The position numbers and the translations under genes are program-made. Shown here piece by piece: positions 8,787-18,078 of a DNA stretch of 64,000 bases. A model generated the notes under the pieces. The model ran no database searches and had not been told where the DNA came from. It saw only the letters and a list, made by a program, of their open reading frames with translations. How positions within the stretch are numbered: position 1 is the stretch's first letter; every line of letters starts with the position of its first letter. Source of the DNA: Nostoc paludosum FACHB-159 (GTDB taxonomy: Bacteria; Cyanobacteriota; Cyanobacteriia; Cyanobacteriales; Nostocaceae). Location of the stretch: NCBI RefSeq assembly GCF_014698835.1, contig NZ_JACJTU010000009.1, positions 62,001-126,000 of the forward strand. The letters are read 5' to 3'.

Positions 8787-10130
8787 CTAGCCGTTCATCT
8801 CCTGCACAAAATTTGTATACACGTTACCCTGTAAAAACTGTGGAGTTTCCATGATTTTTTGGTGAAACCCGATAGTAGTGGGTAATCCGGTAATGGCACA
8901 TTCCCGTAGTGCGCGTTTCATGCGGTTAATAGCAGTAGGGCGATCTGGCCCCCAAACAATTAATTTGCCAATCAAGGAATCGTAATAAGGGGGAATTTGG
9001 TAATCTGTGTAGACATGGGAATCAATGCGAACACCAGGACCCCCAGGGGGGAGATAGCCGCTGATCCGTCCCGGAGATGGGCGAAAATCATGATCGGGGT
9101 CTTCAGCATTAATCCGACATTCGATCGCATGACCACGCAAAACTACTTCGTCTTGGGTAAGCTTGAGTCTTTCCCCTTGGGCAATCCTGATTTGTTCAGC
9201 AACCAAGTCTACTCCAGTAATCATCTCTGTTACTGGATGTTCTACTTGAATTCGGGTGTTCATTTCCATAAAGTAGAATTTACCGAATCTATCCAAGAGA
9301 AACTCGATAGTGCCTGCCCCAGTGTAGTTAATGAATTGGGCAGCCTTGACAGCAGCTTGTCCCATTTTCTCCCGCAGGTCTGAATCAAGAGCCGGACTAG
9401 GAGCCTCTTCTAATAACTTTTGATTCCGGCGCTGAATTGAGCAATCTCGTTCGCCTAAGTGGATGACATTGCCGTAGTTATCAGCCAAAACTTGAAATTC
9501 AATGTGCCGAGGACGTTCAATAAATTTTTCTATGTAAACGCCAGAATTACCAAAAGCTGCTCCTGCTTCCCCTTGGGCTGCTAGAAAAAGTTTGACAAAT
9601 TCGTCTTCAGAACGCACCAAACGCATACCCCGGCCACCGCCACCTGCTGTGGCTTTAATCATTACTGGATAGCCGATATCCTTAGCGAATTGTAATCCTT
9701 CTTGCTCAGATTCTACTAACCCATTACTACCCGGTACTGTCGGAACTCCAGCTTTTTGCATGGTTTCTTTAGCAGTAGATTTATCCCCCATCAGCCTGAT
9801 AGCTTCAGGAGTTGGGCCGATAAAGGCAATGTCATGGGCAGCACAGATTTCTGCAAATTTGGCATTTTCCGCCAAAAACCCATAACCTGGATGAATAGCA
9901 GTGGCATTGCGAGTCAATGCAGCAGCAATGATATTAGGAATATTCAAATAACTCTTACTGCTAGCAGGTTCGCCAATGCAAACCGCTTCATCAGCAAGTT
10001 GAACGTGGAGAGCATTACGGTCAACACTGGAGTGAACCGCAACTGTCGCAATTCCCATTTCTTCACAGGCGCGGAGAATGCGAAGGGCGATTTCTCCCCG
10101 ATTGGCAATTAATATTTTGTCAAACTTCAT
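8787..10130 (-). CDS. accC: Acetyl-CoA carboxylase, biotin carboxylase subunit
   Basis: AccC carboxylates the biotin of BCCP with ATP and bicarbonate, the first step of malonyl-CoA synthesis for fatty acids. All hallmarks are visible in 447 residues: the N-terminal biotin carboxylase domain ([14 protein letters not shown]), the ATP-binding Lys and glycine-rich loop ([17 protein letters not shown], about residues 156-172), the carboxylase signature ([17 protein letters not shown]) and the C-terminal domain (RPSPGRI...[16 protein letters not shown]). The length is normal for the separate-subunit form. The gene is monocistronic, as usual for cyanobacteria, where accA, B, C and D are scattered. 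Confidence 0.97.
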   Translation of the reverse strand: MKFDKILIANRGEIALRILRACEEMGIATVAVHSSVDRNALHVQLADEAVCIGEPASSKSYLNIPNIIAAALTRNATAIHPGYGFLAENAKFAEICAAHDIAFIGPTPEAIRLMGDKSTAKETMQKAGVPTVPGSNGLVESEQEGLQFAKDIGYPVMIKATAGGGGRGMRLVRSEDEFVKLFLAAQGEAGAAFGNSGVYIEKFIERPRHIEFQVLADNYGNVIHLGERDCSIQRRNQKLLEEAPSPALDSDLREKMGQAAVKAAQFINYTGAGTIEFLLDRFGKFYFMEMNTRIQVEHPVTEMITGVDLVAEQIRIAQGERLKLTQDEVVLRGHAIECRINAEDPDHDFRPSPGRISGYLPPGGPGVRIDSHVYTDYQIPPYYDSLIGKLIVWGPDRPTAINRMKRALRECAITGLPTTIGFHQKIMETPQFLQGNVYTNFVQEMNG

Positions 10131-10567
10131 TTTGGAGTTTCGATATTAGTACCAGTAGATTGACATTTTCTCCCATCTGATTTGCAACAACGCTTTCGCG
10201 TTATTTCAAATTATGACAGGAGATTCCCAACCTTCATCTTCACCAAAGTCAAGAATTGGGCTTGCTGCCTTTACGGGGCTTAACTAGATTAACAACATTG
10301 CTGTTGCTAATCTTGTCCAGTTTCCCAAATTAGTATCTCGCTCAAAAGGCATCACCTTTTAAACGACAGCTTTTGTCCCCCATTGTGCCTCTTACAATAG
10401 CTCTAACCCTTTTAATATCACTTGTGCATCTGCTACATTTCTGTCAGTCTGATACCGCCTTGAAGAAATTTATAAAACCGTACACTGAAATTTTTCGGAA
10501 CTGGAACTGAGAACTCACCTTACTATAATTATTTTCTTATGCTATAGTCTATATTTAGACAACATGC
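10131..10567. other. Intergenic region upstream of accC and tRNA-Leu
   Basis: The region between divergent accC and the tRNA holds no supported gene. A 24-codon ORF at about 10214 (MTGDSQPSS) has no supporting evidence. Promoters for both flanking genes must lie here. Confidence 0.4.
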
Positions 10568-10648
10568 GCGGATGTGGCGGAATTGGTATACGCGCACGCT
10601 TGAGGTGCGTGTGGCTTTGCCTTGCGAGTTCGAGTCTCGCCATCCGCA
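10568..10648 (+). tRNA. tRNA-Leu (anticodon GAG)
   Basis: The acceptor stem GCGGATG pairs with CATCCGC at the 3' end, followed by discriminator A. The anticodon stem CACGC/GCGTG encloses loop TTGAGGT, giving anticodon GAG. A long variable arm (TGGCTTTGCCTTGC) marks a class II leucine tRNA, and the T-arm contains GTTCGAGTC. CCA is not encoded. It should read CUU/CUC codons. Confidence 0.96.
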
Positions 10649-10901
10649 TTTTTAGTTTACTCATCAAGGGTCAATAGTCTAAGGGTCGAAACACCTGAGA
10701 CTGTTGACCCTTAAATCTTAAGTGGGCATGGGGAGATGAGGAGCAGGGAAGATGGGGAGCAGAGGAGCAGAGGAGAATAATAACTCGAAACTCCCAACTC
10801 CTAACTCTTAACTTCCAATGACAAATGACCAATGACTAATAACTAATGACTCTATGATTTTTTATGCTTTTATAGAGATAGGTGAAGTTTTGTAAAAAAC
10901 A

Positions 10902-11531
10902 TTGACTATTACTTTTACGCCAACGAACAACTTAACACTGCCATCAGCTTGGCATCGCCTGAATCCGATTTGGCAAGGAGGGGAGGAAGTAATTCAAAAA
11001 AGTTTGCCTCACACTCAGCTTGCACCCGCTTGGCAGCTACTACTTTTGGGGGACGGTTCACCAACACGTCACTTAGAATTGCTCACAGGTGAGCCTACAG
11101 AAGTAGATGTGATCGATATGTCATTAATTGGTATGGACTTGGATAATGCCCCTGACTTAATCCAAGCTGTGCCAGGGCCGCGACTACGGCGACAAGTGTG
11201 GCTGCGTACTGCTTCTGGTCAGCGATTAGCTTATGCAACTTCTTGGTGGGAAGCCAGCCATGTAGATGAGTATTTGCAAAATCGCTCATTACCAATTTGG
11301 GCTAGTTTAGCTCGTCTCCGCACAGAGTTGTATCGGGATGTACGAGGAATTTATTACGGTTATTCTTCGGCCCTACAGTCAGGTTTTAACGTAAATGGCC
11401 CTTTTTGGGGTCGTCACTACCTTTTTTGGCATCATGGACAGCCGCTTACCTTGATTTATGAAGTTTTTTCGCCTTATTTAACGAAATATTTGGGGCCTAT
11501 GCAGTTAAGTGCTGTGAATGCTGAGGTATAG
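10902..11531 (+). CDS. Chorismate lyase (Ycf21/DUF98 family)
   Basis: The 209-residue protein resembles cyanobacterial chorismate pyruvate-lyases, which release 4-hydroxybenzoate, the ring precursor of plastoquinone. Visible family features are the Arg-rich RRQVWLRTASGQRLAYATSW segment, the conserved PIWASLARLRTELYRDVRGI block and the C-terminal FWGRHYLFWHHGQPLTLIYEVF stretch. No ATG occurs near the N-terminus; the first start is TTG at 10902, only 9 nt after an in-frame stop, so it is the best choice. The gene stands alone downstream of the tRNA. Confidence 0.82.
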   Translation: MTITFTPTNNLTLPSAWHRLNPIWQGGEEVIQKSLPHTQLAPAWQLLLLGDGSPTRHLELLTGEPTEVDVIDMSLIGMDLDNAPDLIQAVPGPRLRRQVWLRTASGQRLAYATSWWEASHVDEYLQNRSLPIWASLARLRTELYRDVRGIYYGYSSALQSGFNVNGPFWGRHYLFWHHGQPLTLIYEVFSPYLTKYLGPMQLSAVNAEV

Positions 11532-11562
11532 TGGCGAAAAAGCGACGATTTGGGCAATTTGT

Positions 11563-11592
11563 AGTAGAAACGCAGAATTTTGTGTCTCTACT
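11563..11592. repeat. GTAGAGACG-type hairpin repeat, copy 3 (one mismatch)
   Basis: AGTAGAAAC (11563-11571) pairs with GTCTCTACT (11584-11592) with one A/C mismatch. It sits about 30 nt after the chorismate lyase stop. Confidence 0.65.
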
Positions 11593-12111
11593 CAAATATT
11601 GCCAATATGATTAATTTTTAATTATTTAATTTTTGATTTCAAAAAATTAGCAGTTATTACTCAGTAAAAATAACTGTTGTTCTAGTTTTAAATAATACTA
11701 TTTTGCTTAAATTATAATTTAATAAACTATTTAGATTCCTTTATTGGCAACCAATACAAAATACCAGATACTGAATTATTTTAGGTTATATAAAGTCAAG
11801 ATAACAGATAGCAGTTCTGTAAATATAAGGAAGTGTAAATTACTAATGACTTGCAGCTTTGCCAACTTAGTTATATCCTCGAATTGCCTGAAATAGGGAA
11901 TTGAACTATCGAAGACTTTCCACAGAGGCATCCTTTCAAAGGAAGCATTCTGCGAAATTCAGCAAAGCGTGTTAAAAAAGGTAACTAACCACTAAAACAG
12001 CGCTTTTGAAACAGTAGGAAAATTGATTACGGAAATACAATCGATGTCTAGGGTGGAAAAATTTTTCCACTTAGCTACCCTAAATAACGAAAAACTTTTT
12101 GGTTAACCGTG

Positions 12112-12357
12112 CCGATTTTAAATTTTAGATTATTTCGGTTCGTGCCCGTGCCTCGTGTGCGGAACAAATCTAAAATCGGTCTTGAAAAGTTCAGTACCCT
12201 GCGGTATCTCGCAGGTAGACGTTCGCAAGCTCGCTAAAGGTTGCGCGATCGCCAAAAGCCGGCGCTCTGACTTTTCACAAAACTTAAAACCCTTAAGCTC
12301 TTACCCAGAGTGGTCGGGGTCAATCGAAAATCCAAAATTTAAAATCCAAAATTGATT
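12112..12357. mobile_element. MITE-like element 1 (ATTTTAGATT-type ends)
   Basis: The left end (12112-12131, GATTTTAAATTTTAGATT) and right end (12322-12355, AATCCAAAATTTAAAATCC plus ATTGATTGA) are imperfect inverted repeats bracketing about 245 bp with no gene. A similarly built element lies at 20101-20377. The right end stops about 55 nt before the next start codon in both cases. The transposing partner is unknown. Confidence 0.45.
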
Positions 12358-12411
12358 GACTTAAGCAATCAAGTAAGTAATGAGTTTGCAAGTATGAGGT
12401 ATTAGGTTTCA

Positions 12412-14106
12412 ATGGCACCGCCTCTTGTGTCTGTTCCCATGAAGAAAAATAAGAAACCGTCTTTGGTGCTGACGTTATCGTCTGCTGGGTTATTAATTGC
12501 TGCCGGAAGTGCAGCATATTGGTTGCAAAGACAACCATCTTGGAACGATTTGCTAGTAGGTGCAAATATTATTCCTGGTGATGCTTTGTTTGCGGTTTCC
12601 TTAACAACAGATCCCCAGCAATGGCAAAAATTACGGGAGTTTGGGACAAAGGAAACCCAAGCAGAACTAGATAAAAATTTAGTACAGTTGCGCGATCGCT
12701 TTCTAACTAATAATGGTTACGACTTCCAGAAAGATATTGCTCCTTGGGTAGGCAATAACGTTACAATTGCGATTCTGGGGCCAAAAACAGCAAGTAAATC
12801 CGCATCCAAACCAGTTACCACCGATGAAAATCTGACTGGAGATCAGCAGTCAATGGTAATGGTGTTACCAGTAAAAAACTCAGAAATAGCTAAAAGCATC
12901 TTCGCACAACCCAAAATCCTCAAACAAGGCAAATGGGTTGACCGCACTTATCAAGGAATTGCCATCAAACAAAATCAGGGACAATCAGGAGAAAACTTTT
13001 CGGCAGCATTGCTAGATGGACATTTCTTAGTGATAACTGATAGTCCCAAAGCTACAGAAAGAACGATTGATGCCTACAAAAGTCAAACATCCCTAGCTAC
13101 AACAGGGGGCTTTGCAGAAAATTTCCCGAAAATCGCCAATAAACAGCCCTTTGCCCAGTTTTATGTCAATGTACCAACAGCAGCCAAAATAGCTGCTGCT
13201 ACTCCAAACCGCCCTTTACCTGCTCAAGTTTTAGCTCAACTGCAAAATAACCAAGGTTTAGCAGCGACTATGACCTTAGAGCCAGAAGGAATCCGCTTAA
13301 AAGGCGTTTCTTGGCTAAATCCCAATAGTCAACGCGTGCTGTCGGTGGAAAACAAAGCCGGGAAAATGCAAAGTCGCCTACCAGCAGAAACCTTAATGAT
13401 GCTCTCTGGCGGAAACTTACAGCGGTTGTGGGGAGAATATGTTTTAACATCTCAGAGAAATCCCCTCTCACCCATTGCACCAGAACAACTGCGAGGTGGT
13501 ATAAAATCTCTTACCGATCTCGATTTAGATAAAGATTTACTCAGTTGGATGAAAGGCGAGTTTTCCTTATCAGTGATTCCTAACACCCCAAAAGAAGGTT
13601 CACCAGATAATTTTCGTGCGGGTTTGCTGTTCATGGTACAAACAAGCGATCGCAAATTAGCCCAAGCAGCTATAAGTCAGCTTGATGAAGTAATGACAAA
13701 TCAATACCAGTTCCAAGTCCAACCGGGGAAAGTTGCAGGTCAACCCGTTGTTAACTGGGTATCACCTTATGGTACTTTAACCGCCACCCACGGCTGGTTA
13801 GATGGAGATGTAGCTTTCTTTGTAATGGGCGCTCCCATCACTGATAAAATTCTTCCCAAACCCAATAACACACTAGCTAGTACTCTTCCCTTCCAGCAAA
13901 CAGTTCCTACAGAACCCAATCCGACAAATAGTCAATTTTTCCTAGATGTAGAACGAACTGCGAAAAATTTTCCGTTACCAATTCTGATCCCCAACCAACA
14001 AACTTTGCTAGGTGCAACGCGCTCAATTGGCATGACATCTGCTGTTAGCGATAGTCGTAGTAATCGTTATGACATTTTTATAGCACTCAAAAAAGTGAGT
14101 AAATAG
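12412..14106 (+). CDS. DUF3352 domain-containing protein
   Basis: This 564-residue protein has an N-terminal membrane anchor (LVLTLSSAGLLIAAGSAAYWL) and a large extracytoplasmic or lumenal part. The PGDALFAVSLTTDPQQW start and the AAATMTLEPEGIRLKGVSWL and ATHGWLDGDVAFFVMG segments fit DUF3352, a cyanobacterial family of unknown function. An internal Met (residue 10, MKKNKKPSL) may be the real start, since it better resembles the start of a signal anchor. The gene ends just before repeats that precede ccsA. Confidence 0.75.
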   Translation: MAPPLVSVPMKKNKKPSLVLTLSSAGLLIAAGSAAYWLQRQPSWNDLLVGANIIPGDALFAVSLTTDPQQWQKLREFGTKETQAELDKNLVQLRDRFLTNNGYDFQKDIAPWVGNNVTIAILGPKTASKSASKPVTTDENLTGDQQSMVMVLPVKNSEIAKSIFAQPKILKQGKWVDRTYQGIAIKQNQGQSGENFSAALLDGHFLVITDSPKATERTIDAYKSQTSLATTGGFAENFPKIANKQPFAQFYVNVPTAAKIAAATPNRPLPAQVLAQLQNNQGLAATMTLEPEGIRLKGVSWLNPNSQRVLSVENKAGKMQSRLPAETLMMLSGGNLQRLWGEYVLTSQRNPLSPIAPEQLRGGIKSLTDLDLDKDLLSWMKGEFSLSVIPNTPKEGSPDNFRAGLLFMVQTSDRKLAQAAISQLDEVMTNQYQFQVQPGKVAGQPVVNWVSPYGTLTATHGWLDGDVAFFVMGAPITDKILPKPNNTLASTLPFQQTVPTEPNPTNSQFFLDVERTAKNFPLPILIPNQQTLLGATRSIGMTSAVSDSRSNRYDIFIALKKVSK

Positions 14107-14264
14107 GGGATGGGGCATAGGGCGGAGTTAAGAATTAAGAATTATTATTCTCCCCTATGCCCCATGCCCAATGCCCCATACCCTATTCCCCATTCCCCTC
14201 TAATACAGATAGGATCAGAACAGTCAGAATTGATATTTTAAAGAATCCACGGAGAGAAGACTTT

Positions 14265-15338
14265 ATGAATCTGGTTGTACTCCAGAACTGGCTGGACAAT
14301 GCTTCCTTTGCCGTATTATTCCTGACAATGCTGGTGTATTGGGGAGGTGCGGCTTTTCCGAATCTGCCTTATCTAGCCGCTTTGGGGACAGCTGGGATGG
14401 CGATCGCTAATTTGTGTATAGCTACACTGTTAGGGGCACGATGGATAGAAGCGGGTTATTTTCCTCTCAGCAATTTGTATGAATCTTTGTTTTTCTTAAC
14501 TTGGGGAATCACTACAGTTCATCTGATTGCTGAAAATAGCAGCCGTAGCCGCTTAGTTGGAGTTGCGACAGCTCCGGTGGCAATGGCGATCGTGGCTTTT
14601 GCTACGATGACGCTACCATCCCAGATGCAAATGTCAGAACCCTTAGTACCTGCTTTGAAGTCAAATTGGCTGATGATGCATGTCAGTGTCATGATGTTGA
14701 GTTATTCTGCTTTGATGGTAGGTTCGCTATTGGCGATCGCTTTTCTAATTGTCACTCGCGCTCAAAACATCCAACTACAAGGGAGTTCTGTTGGTACTGG
14801 TGGCTATCGCAGCAACGGCTACCGTTTACACAAAGCAGCTGAACTGACTTCTGAATCACCAGCACCGCCTGTGGAAAATAACGGCTTTGCTCGTTTTGAA
14901 AGTACTAGCAATGGTAACGGTAACGCTAACACCGCTGTTTTGGGTTTAGTCACAACAACCCCAATCGCAAATCCCAAATCCGAAATCCCAAATTCTGAAC
15001 CTCTTTCACCCCAACGCCTTAGCCTTGCCGAAACTCTCGACAACATCAGCTATCGCATTATTGGACTAGGATTTCCCCTGCTAACAATTGGCATTATTGC
15101 TGGTGGCGTTTGGGCTAACGAAGCCTGGGGTTCTTATTGGAGTTGGGACCCTAAAGAAACTTGGGCGTTAATCACTTGGTTAGTGTTCGCCGCCTACCTC
15201 CATGCCAGAATTACTCGCGGTTGGCAAGGTCGTCGTCCCGCAATTTTAGCCGCCACCGGCTTTGTTGTTGTTTGGGTTTGTTATCTCGGTGTAAATCTTT
15301 TGGGTAAAGGTTTGCATTCTTACGGTTGGTTTTTCTAA
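14265..15338 (+). CDS. ccsA: Cytochrome c biogenesis protein CcsA (System II haem handling)
   Basis: CcsA, with Ccs1/ResB, moves haem across the membrane and ligates it to apocytochromes c such as f and c6. The polytopic protein (357 residues) carries the tryptophan-rich haem motif [13 protein letters not shown] (about residues 288-300) and conserved flanking histidines (LHSYGWFF at the end). Databases sometimes call this protein CcsB. I choose the ATG at 14265, preceded by GGAGAGAAG; the longer frame from 14157 is translated repeat. Between membrane segments (about residues 172-248) is a hydrophilic linker, of which [13 protein letters not shown] corresponds to the intergenic AAATCCCAAATCC-type repeat, so the linker seems to have grown by repeat insertion. 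Confidence 0.9.
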   Translation: MNLVVLQNWLDNASFAVLFLTMLVYWGGAAFPNLPYLAALGTAGMAIANLCIATLLGARWIEAGYFPLSNLYESLFFLTWGITTVHLIAENSSRSRLVGVATAPVAMAIVAFATMTLPSQMQMSEPLVPALKSNWLMMHVSVMMLSYSALMVGSLLAIAFLIVTRAQNIQLQGSSVGTGGYRSNGYRLHKAAELTSESPAPPVENNGFARFESTSNGNGNANTAVLGLVTTTPIANPKSEIPNSEPLSPQRLSLAETLDNISYRIIGLGFPLLTIGIIAGGVWANEAWGSYWSWDPKETWALITWLVFAAYLHARITRGWQGRRPAILAATGFVVVWVCYLGVNLLGKGLHSYGWFF

Positions 15339-15603
15339 AAATCTCAGCAAAATAGTGCTAAGTGTTAAGTATTTTTTACTCATCACTTAGTACTTATTTC
15401 ATACTCCTATTTGATTGTGTGAAAAAACTCGCCCTTAACTCAAAAAGGGTGATTCCGGACTCCCAACTCCCAACTCCCTGCCTAAATAAATAAGCTGACA
15501 AATCAAACCCAATTTTCAATCACAAAATTTACAAAATCATCATTTTATTTCGGATGAACTGCTAAATCTGTGGAAATTATAGATTTAGTAAGAGGAGATT
15601 TTT

Positions 15604-15912
15604 ATGGAAGATGGATTTGAAAGACTAAATCACGATGAAGTTGTGTCTATAGAACCAGACACTTTTAACAAGTTAAATATTGCTAAAACTTTTAAGGTTC
15701 GTGATTTAATTACAGCAATTAAGGATTATCTTGGAGCAGAGGGAACAAATGAAGTAAATTTGTATACCGAAGGATTAAATTGTGAAGTTTTACAATTTAG
15801 TACTCAGGGATGGAAAAAAGGAAAAGTTAGGCTTGCTTTAGAATTTTGCCCTGAAGGCTCTGAATCACCACTTGATGAAATTTTTCAAAAGCTCAAACAA
15901 GTAGAAAACTAA
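15604..15912 (+). CDS. KGK domain-containing protein
   Basis: The 102-residue soluble protein ends in the GWKKGKVRLALEFCPE block that names the KGK family, which is common in filamentous cyanobacteria and of unknown function. The start ATG follows AGAGGAGATTTTT, a good ribosome binding site. A short inverted repeat (AATTCATAATTCGTAATTGAATTATGAATT, about 15918-15950) follows the stop and could end transcription. Confidence 0.8.
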   Translation: MEDGFERLNHDEVVSIEPDTFNKLNIAKTFKVRDLITAIKDYLGAEGTNEVNLYTEGLNCEVLQFSTQGWKKGKVRLALEFCPEGSESPLDEIFQKLKQVEN

Positions 15913-16055
15913 AATGATTCATAATTCATAATTCGTAATTGAATTATGAATCATTTTCGGTGGTTTTTTAGCAGTTCAACAAAATTAAATAAGATTTATA
16001 TACAGACTGATACAATAAAAAATTGGTTGTGTCCATCTGCGGTAAAAAATTGAAA

Positions 16056-17063
16056 ATGGCATGGACTCCTCTACATGCAAAAATACATCGCACTATTCGA
16101 TCGCGCCATTTATTTGAGCGTCATCAAAGGCTATTAATCGCTGTTTCGGGTGGACAAGATTCCCTGTGTTTAATTAAATTACTGTTAGATTTACAACCAA
16201 AATGGGAATGGCATTTAGGTATCGCTCACTGCGATCATCGCTGGCGTTCTGACTCCCAAGCTAATGCTCATCACGTAGAAAAGTTAGCTAAAAGTTGGGG
16301 TATATCGTTTTATTTAGAAACAGCCAACGAACCTATAAATAGTGAAGCTGCTGCACGGGATTGGCGATATGAAGCTTTAAGTGCGATCGCCCAAGCAAAT
16401 AATTATCAATATATTGTTACAGGACATACCGCAAGCGATCGCGCTGAAACTCTCCTCTACAATTTAATTCGCGGTACTGGTGCTGATGGTTTGCAAGCCC
16501 TGACTTGGCAACGCCCTTTAACTACAGGCATTATCCTAGTGCGCCCACTTTTAGAAATTACTCGCACACAAACACAGCAATTTTGTCAAGATTTTCAACT
16601 ACCAATTTGGGAAGATTCCACTAATCAAGATTTGCAATACGCCCGCAATCGCATCCGTCAAGAGTTATTGCCATATTTGCGGCAAAATTTTAATCCTCAA
16701 GTAGAATCAGCCTTAGCTCAAACAGCAGAACTTCTGCAAGCTGAAGTGGAATATTTAGAAAAAGCTGCTGGGCAGTTGCGGGATAGCGCATTGGGCATGG
16801 GGCATGGGGCATTGGGCATGGGGGATGAAGAAAATTCTCTTATTACTTTACGGTTAAATCGTCGAGTATTGCAGAAAGCGCCATTGGCATTGCAACGTCG
16901 CGTAATGCGTCAGGTATTGCAGCAAGTACTTCCTGATGCGCCTAGTTTTGAACACATTGAAAAATTAACCGCTTTGATTACAGCACCAAATCGATCGCAA
17001 ACCGATCCTTTTCCTGGTGGTGCGATCGCTCAAGTACAAGGCGATTGGATTTGTTTGAAATAG
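16056..17063 (+). CDS. tilS: tRNA(Ile)-lysidine synthase
   Basis: TilS converts C34 of the CAU-anticodon tRNA-Ile to lysidine using ATP, which makes it read AUA; the gene is normally essential. The PP-loop SGGQDS is at residues 31-36. The HCDHRWRSDS and DRAETLLYNLIRGTGADG motifs, RPLLEITR, and WEDSTNQDLQYARNRIR are all present. I start at the ATG at 16056 (MAWTPLHAKI), not the upstream TTG at 16023. Within the C-terminal half, about residues 244-258 read ALGMGHGALGMGD, which is GGGGCAT intergenic repeat DNA inserted in frame (16788-16824). The frame stays open past it, so the protein is probably functional. Confidence 0.93.
   Translation: MAWTPLHAKIHRTIRSRHLFERHQRLLIAVSGGQDSLCLIKLLLDLQPKWEWHLGIAHCDHRWRSDSQANAHHVEKLAKSWGISFYLETANEPINSEAAARDWRYEALSAIAQANNYQYIVTGHTASDRAETLLYNLIRGTGADGLQALTWQRPLTTGIILVRPLLEITRTQTQQFCQDFQLPIWEDSTNQDLQYARNRIRQELLPYLRQNFNPQVESALAQTAELLQAEVEYLEKAAGQLRDSALGMGHGALGMGDEENSLITLRLNRRVLQKAPLALQRRVMRQVLQQVLPDAPSFEHIEKLTALITAPNRSQTDPFPGGAIAQVQGDWICLK
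16788..16824. repeat. GGGGCAT repeat embedded in frame inside tilS
   Basis: The unit GCATTGGGCATG/GGGGCAT repeats about five times within the coding region, giving Ala-Leu-Gly-Met-Gly-His peptides. The same heptamers are found between genes at 5887, 8681 and 21613. Confidence 0.85.
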
Positions 17064-17170
17064 TTTTGAGCATAGCATTTATATAAAAAGCAGGAAAATA
17101 ATTAATATATTTGTAGATATTAACCATAGAATTAATACTAATCAATCAAATGAATAATTTCAATATTTAA

Positions 17171-17980
17171 GTGAAACGCGACTCAATTTATTACCAAATT
17201 TTTAAGCGCTTTCCTGGGTTACTTTTTGAACTCATAGATTACCGTCCTGAGCAGGCAGAGAACTATCGATTTGAGTCCGTTGAGGTGAAAGAAACAGCCT
17301 TTCGTATTGATGGCGTCTTTTTACCTCCAGAGGATGTAAAACCCAGAACTATCTTTTTTGCAGAAGTTCAATTTTAGAAAGATGAAGCTCTTTATCATCG
17401 GTTCTTTACTGAGTCGATGATGTATTTAAACCGGAATTAGTCTCAATATGATGACTGGTATTGTGTGGTAATTTTTCCATCACGCAGTTTGGAGGCAAGC
17501 GATACCAGAACTCATCGAATATTTTTAAACAGTGACCAAGTGCAGCGCATTTATTTGGATGAGTTAGGCACTTTCAATCAGTAGCCAATAGGCATCAATT
17601 TAATGCAGTTAACAATCGCCTTGGAGAAAGCGATCGCACAACAAGCTCGTCTATTAATTCAACGAGTACAATTAGAGTCAACAGACGCACTGCCGAAAAA
17701 CGAAATCATAGATATTATTACCACAATTGCTGTTTATAAGTTTTCGACCTTGAGTAGAGAGGAAGTAGAAGCTATGCTGGGATTGACTTTACAAGAAACA
17801 AGAGTTTACCAAGAAGCGAAAGCTGAGGGTCGAGAAGAAGGTCGAGAAGAACGGGAAGCTGAAATGCTGAAAGTTACTGTCCCCCTATTACTAAAAACAG
17901 GGATGAGTGTAGAAGAGATTGCTCAACAACTCAATGTTGATGTAGCATCTGTCCGGCTTGCTGCACAGCAGAATGCCTAG
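17171..17980 (+). pseudogene. Rpn/DUF2887-type putative nuclease, interrupted by three in-frame TAG codons
   Basis: One frame from a GTG at 17171 encodes a whole Rpn (PD-(D/E)XK recombination-promoting nuclease)/DUF2887-like protein, but it contains TAG at 17375-17377, 17438-17440 and 17582-17584 (codons 69, 90 and 138). There is no frameshift: the read-through product runs KRDSIYYQIFKRFPGLLFEL, then FFAEVQF-stop-KDEALYHRFF, LNRN-stop-SQYDDWYCVVIFPS, TFNQ-stop-PIGINLMQL and a charged C-terminal REEGREE helix. From recall of the family, each TAG sits where Gln is expected, so each could be a single CAG-to-TAG change. The N-terminal (68 aa) and C-terminal (125 aa, from 17603) pieces are the two longest open parts. 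Confidence 0.8.
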
Positions 17981-18078
17981 TCACCCGCCTTGAACTTTAG
18001 TTCAAGGCTAATAGCTAAAGTTATTCTTAGGGACTTCCAAATAAAAAAATATCCCACTGTTCACAGTCAACGGACTTT

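Larger units (their letters stand above)
11532..12411. other. Intergenic region with hairpin and MITE-like repeat
   Basis: It holds a GTAGAAACG-type hairpin (11563-11592), AT-rich DNA with no gene, and a MITE-like element (12112-12357). A 66-codon + strand ORF from 12155 falls within the element and looks fortuitous. Confidence 0.5.

Noticed and set aside
12155..12355. 66-codon ORF on + strand
   Set aside because: It lies fully inside the MITE-like element and has no recognisable domain.
14157..14264. N-terminal extension of CcsA
   Set aside because: Encodes translated GCCCCAT repeats ([12 protein letters not shown]); a good start with GGAGAGAAG exists at 14265.
17171..17980. Deliberate TAG recoding in this organism
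   Set aside because: Other genes in the window end normally at TAG and I see no suppressor tRNA here, so pseudogene decay is the default reading; kept only as an alternative in the finding.
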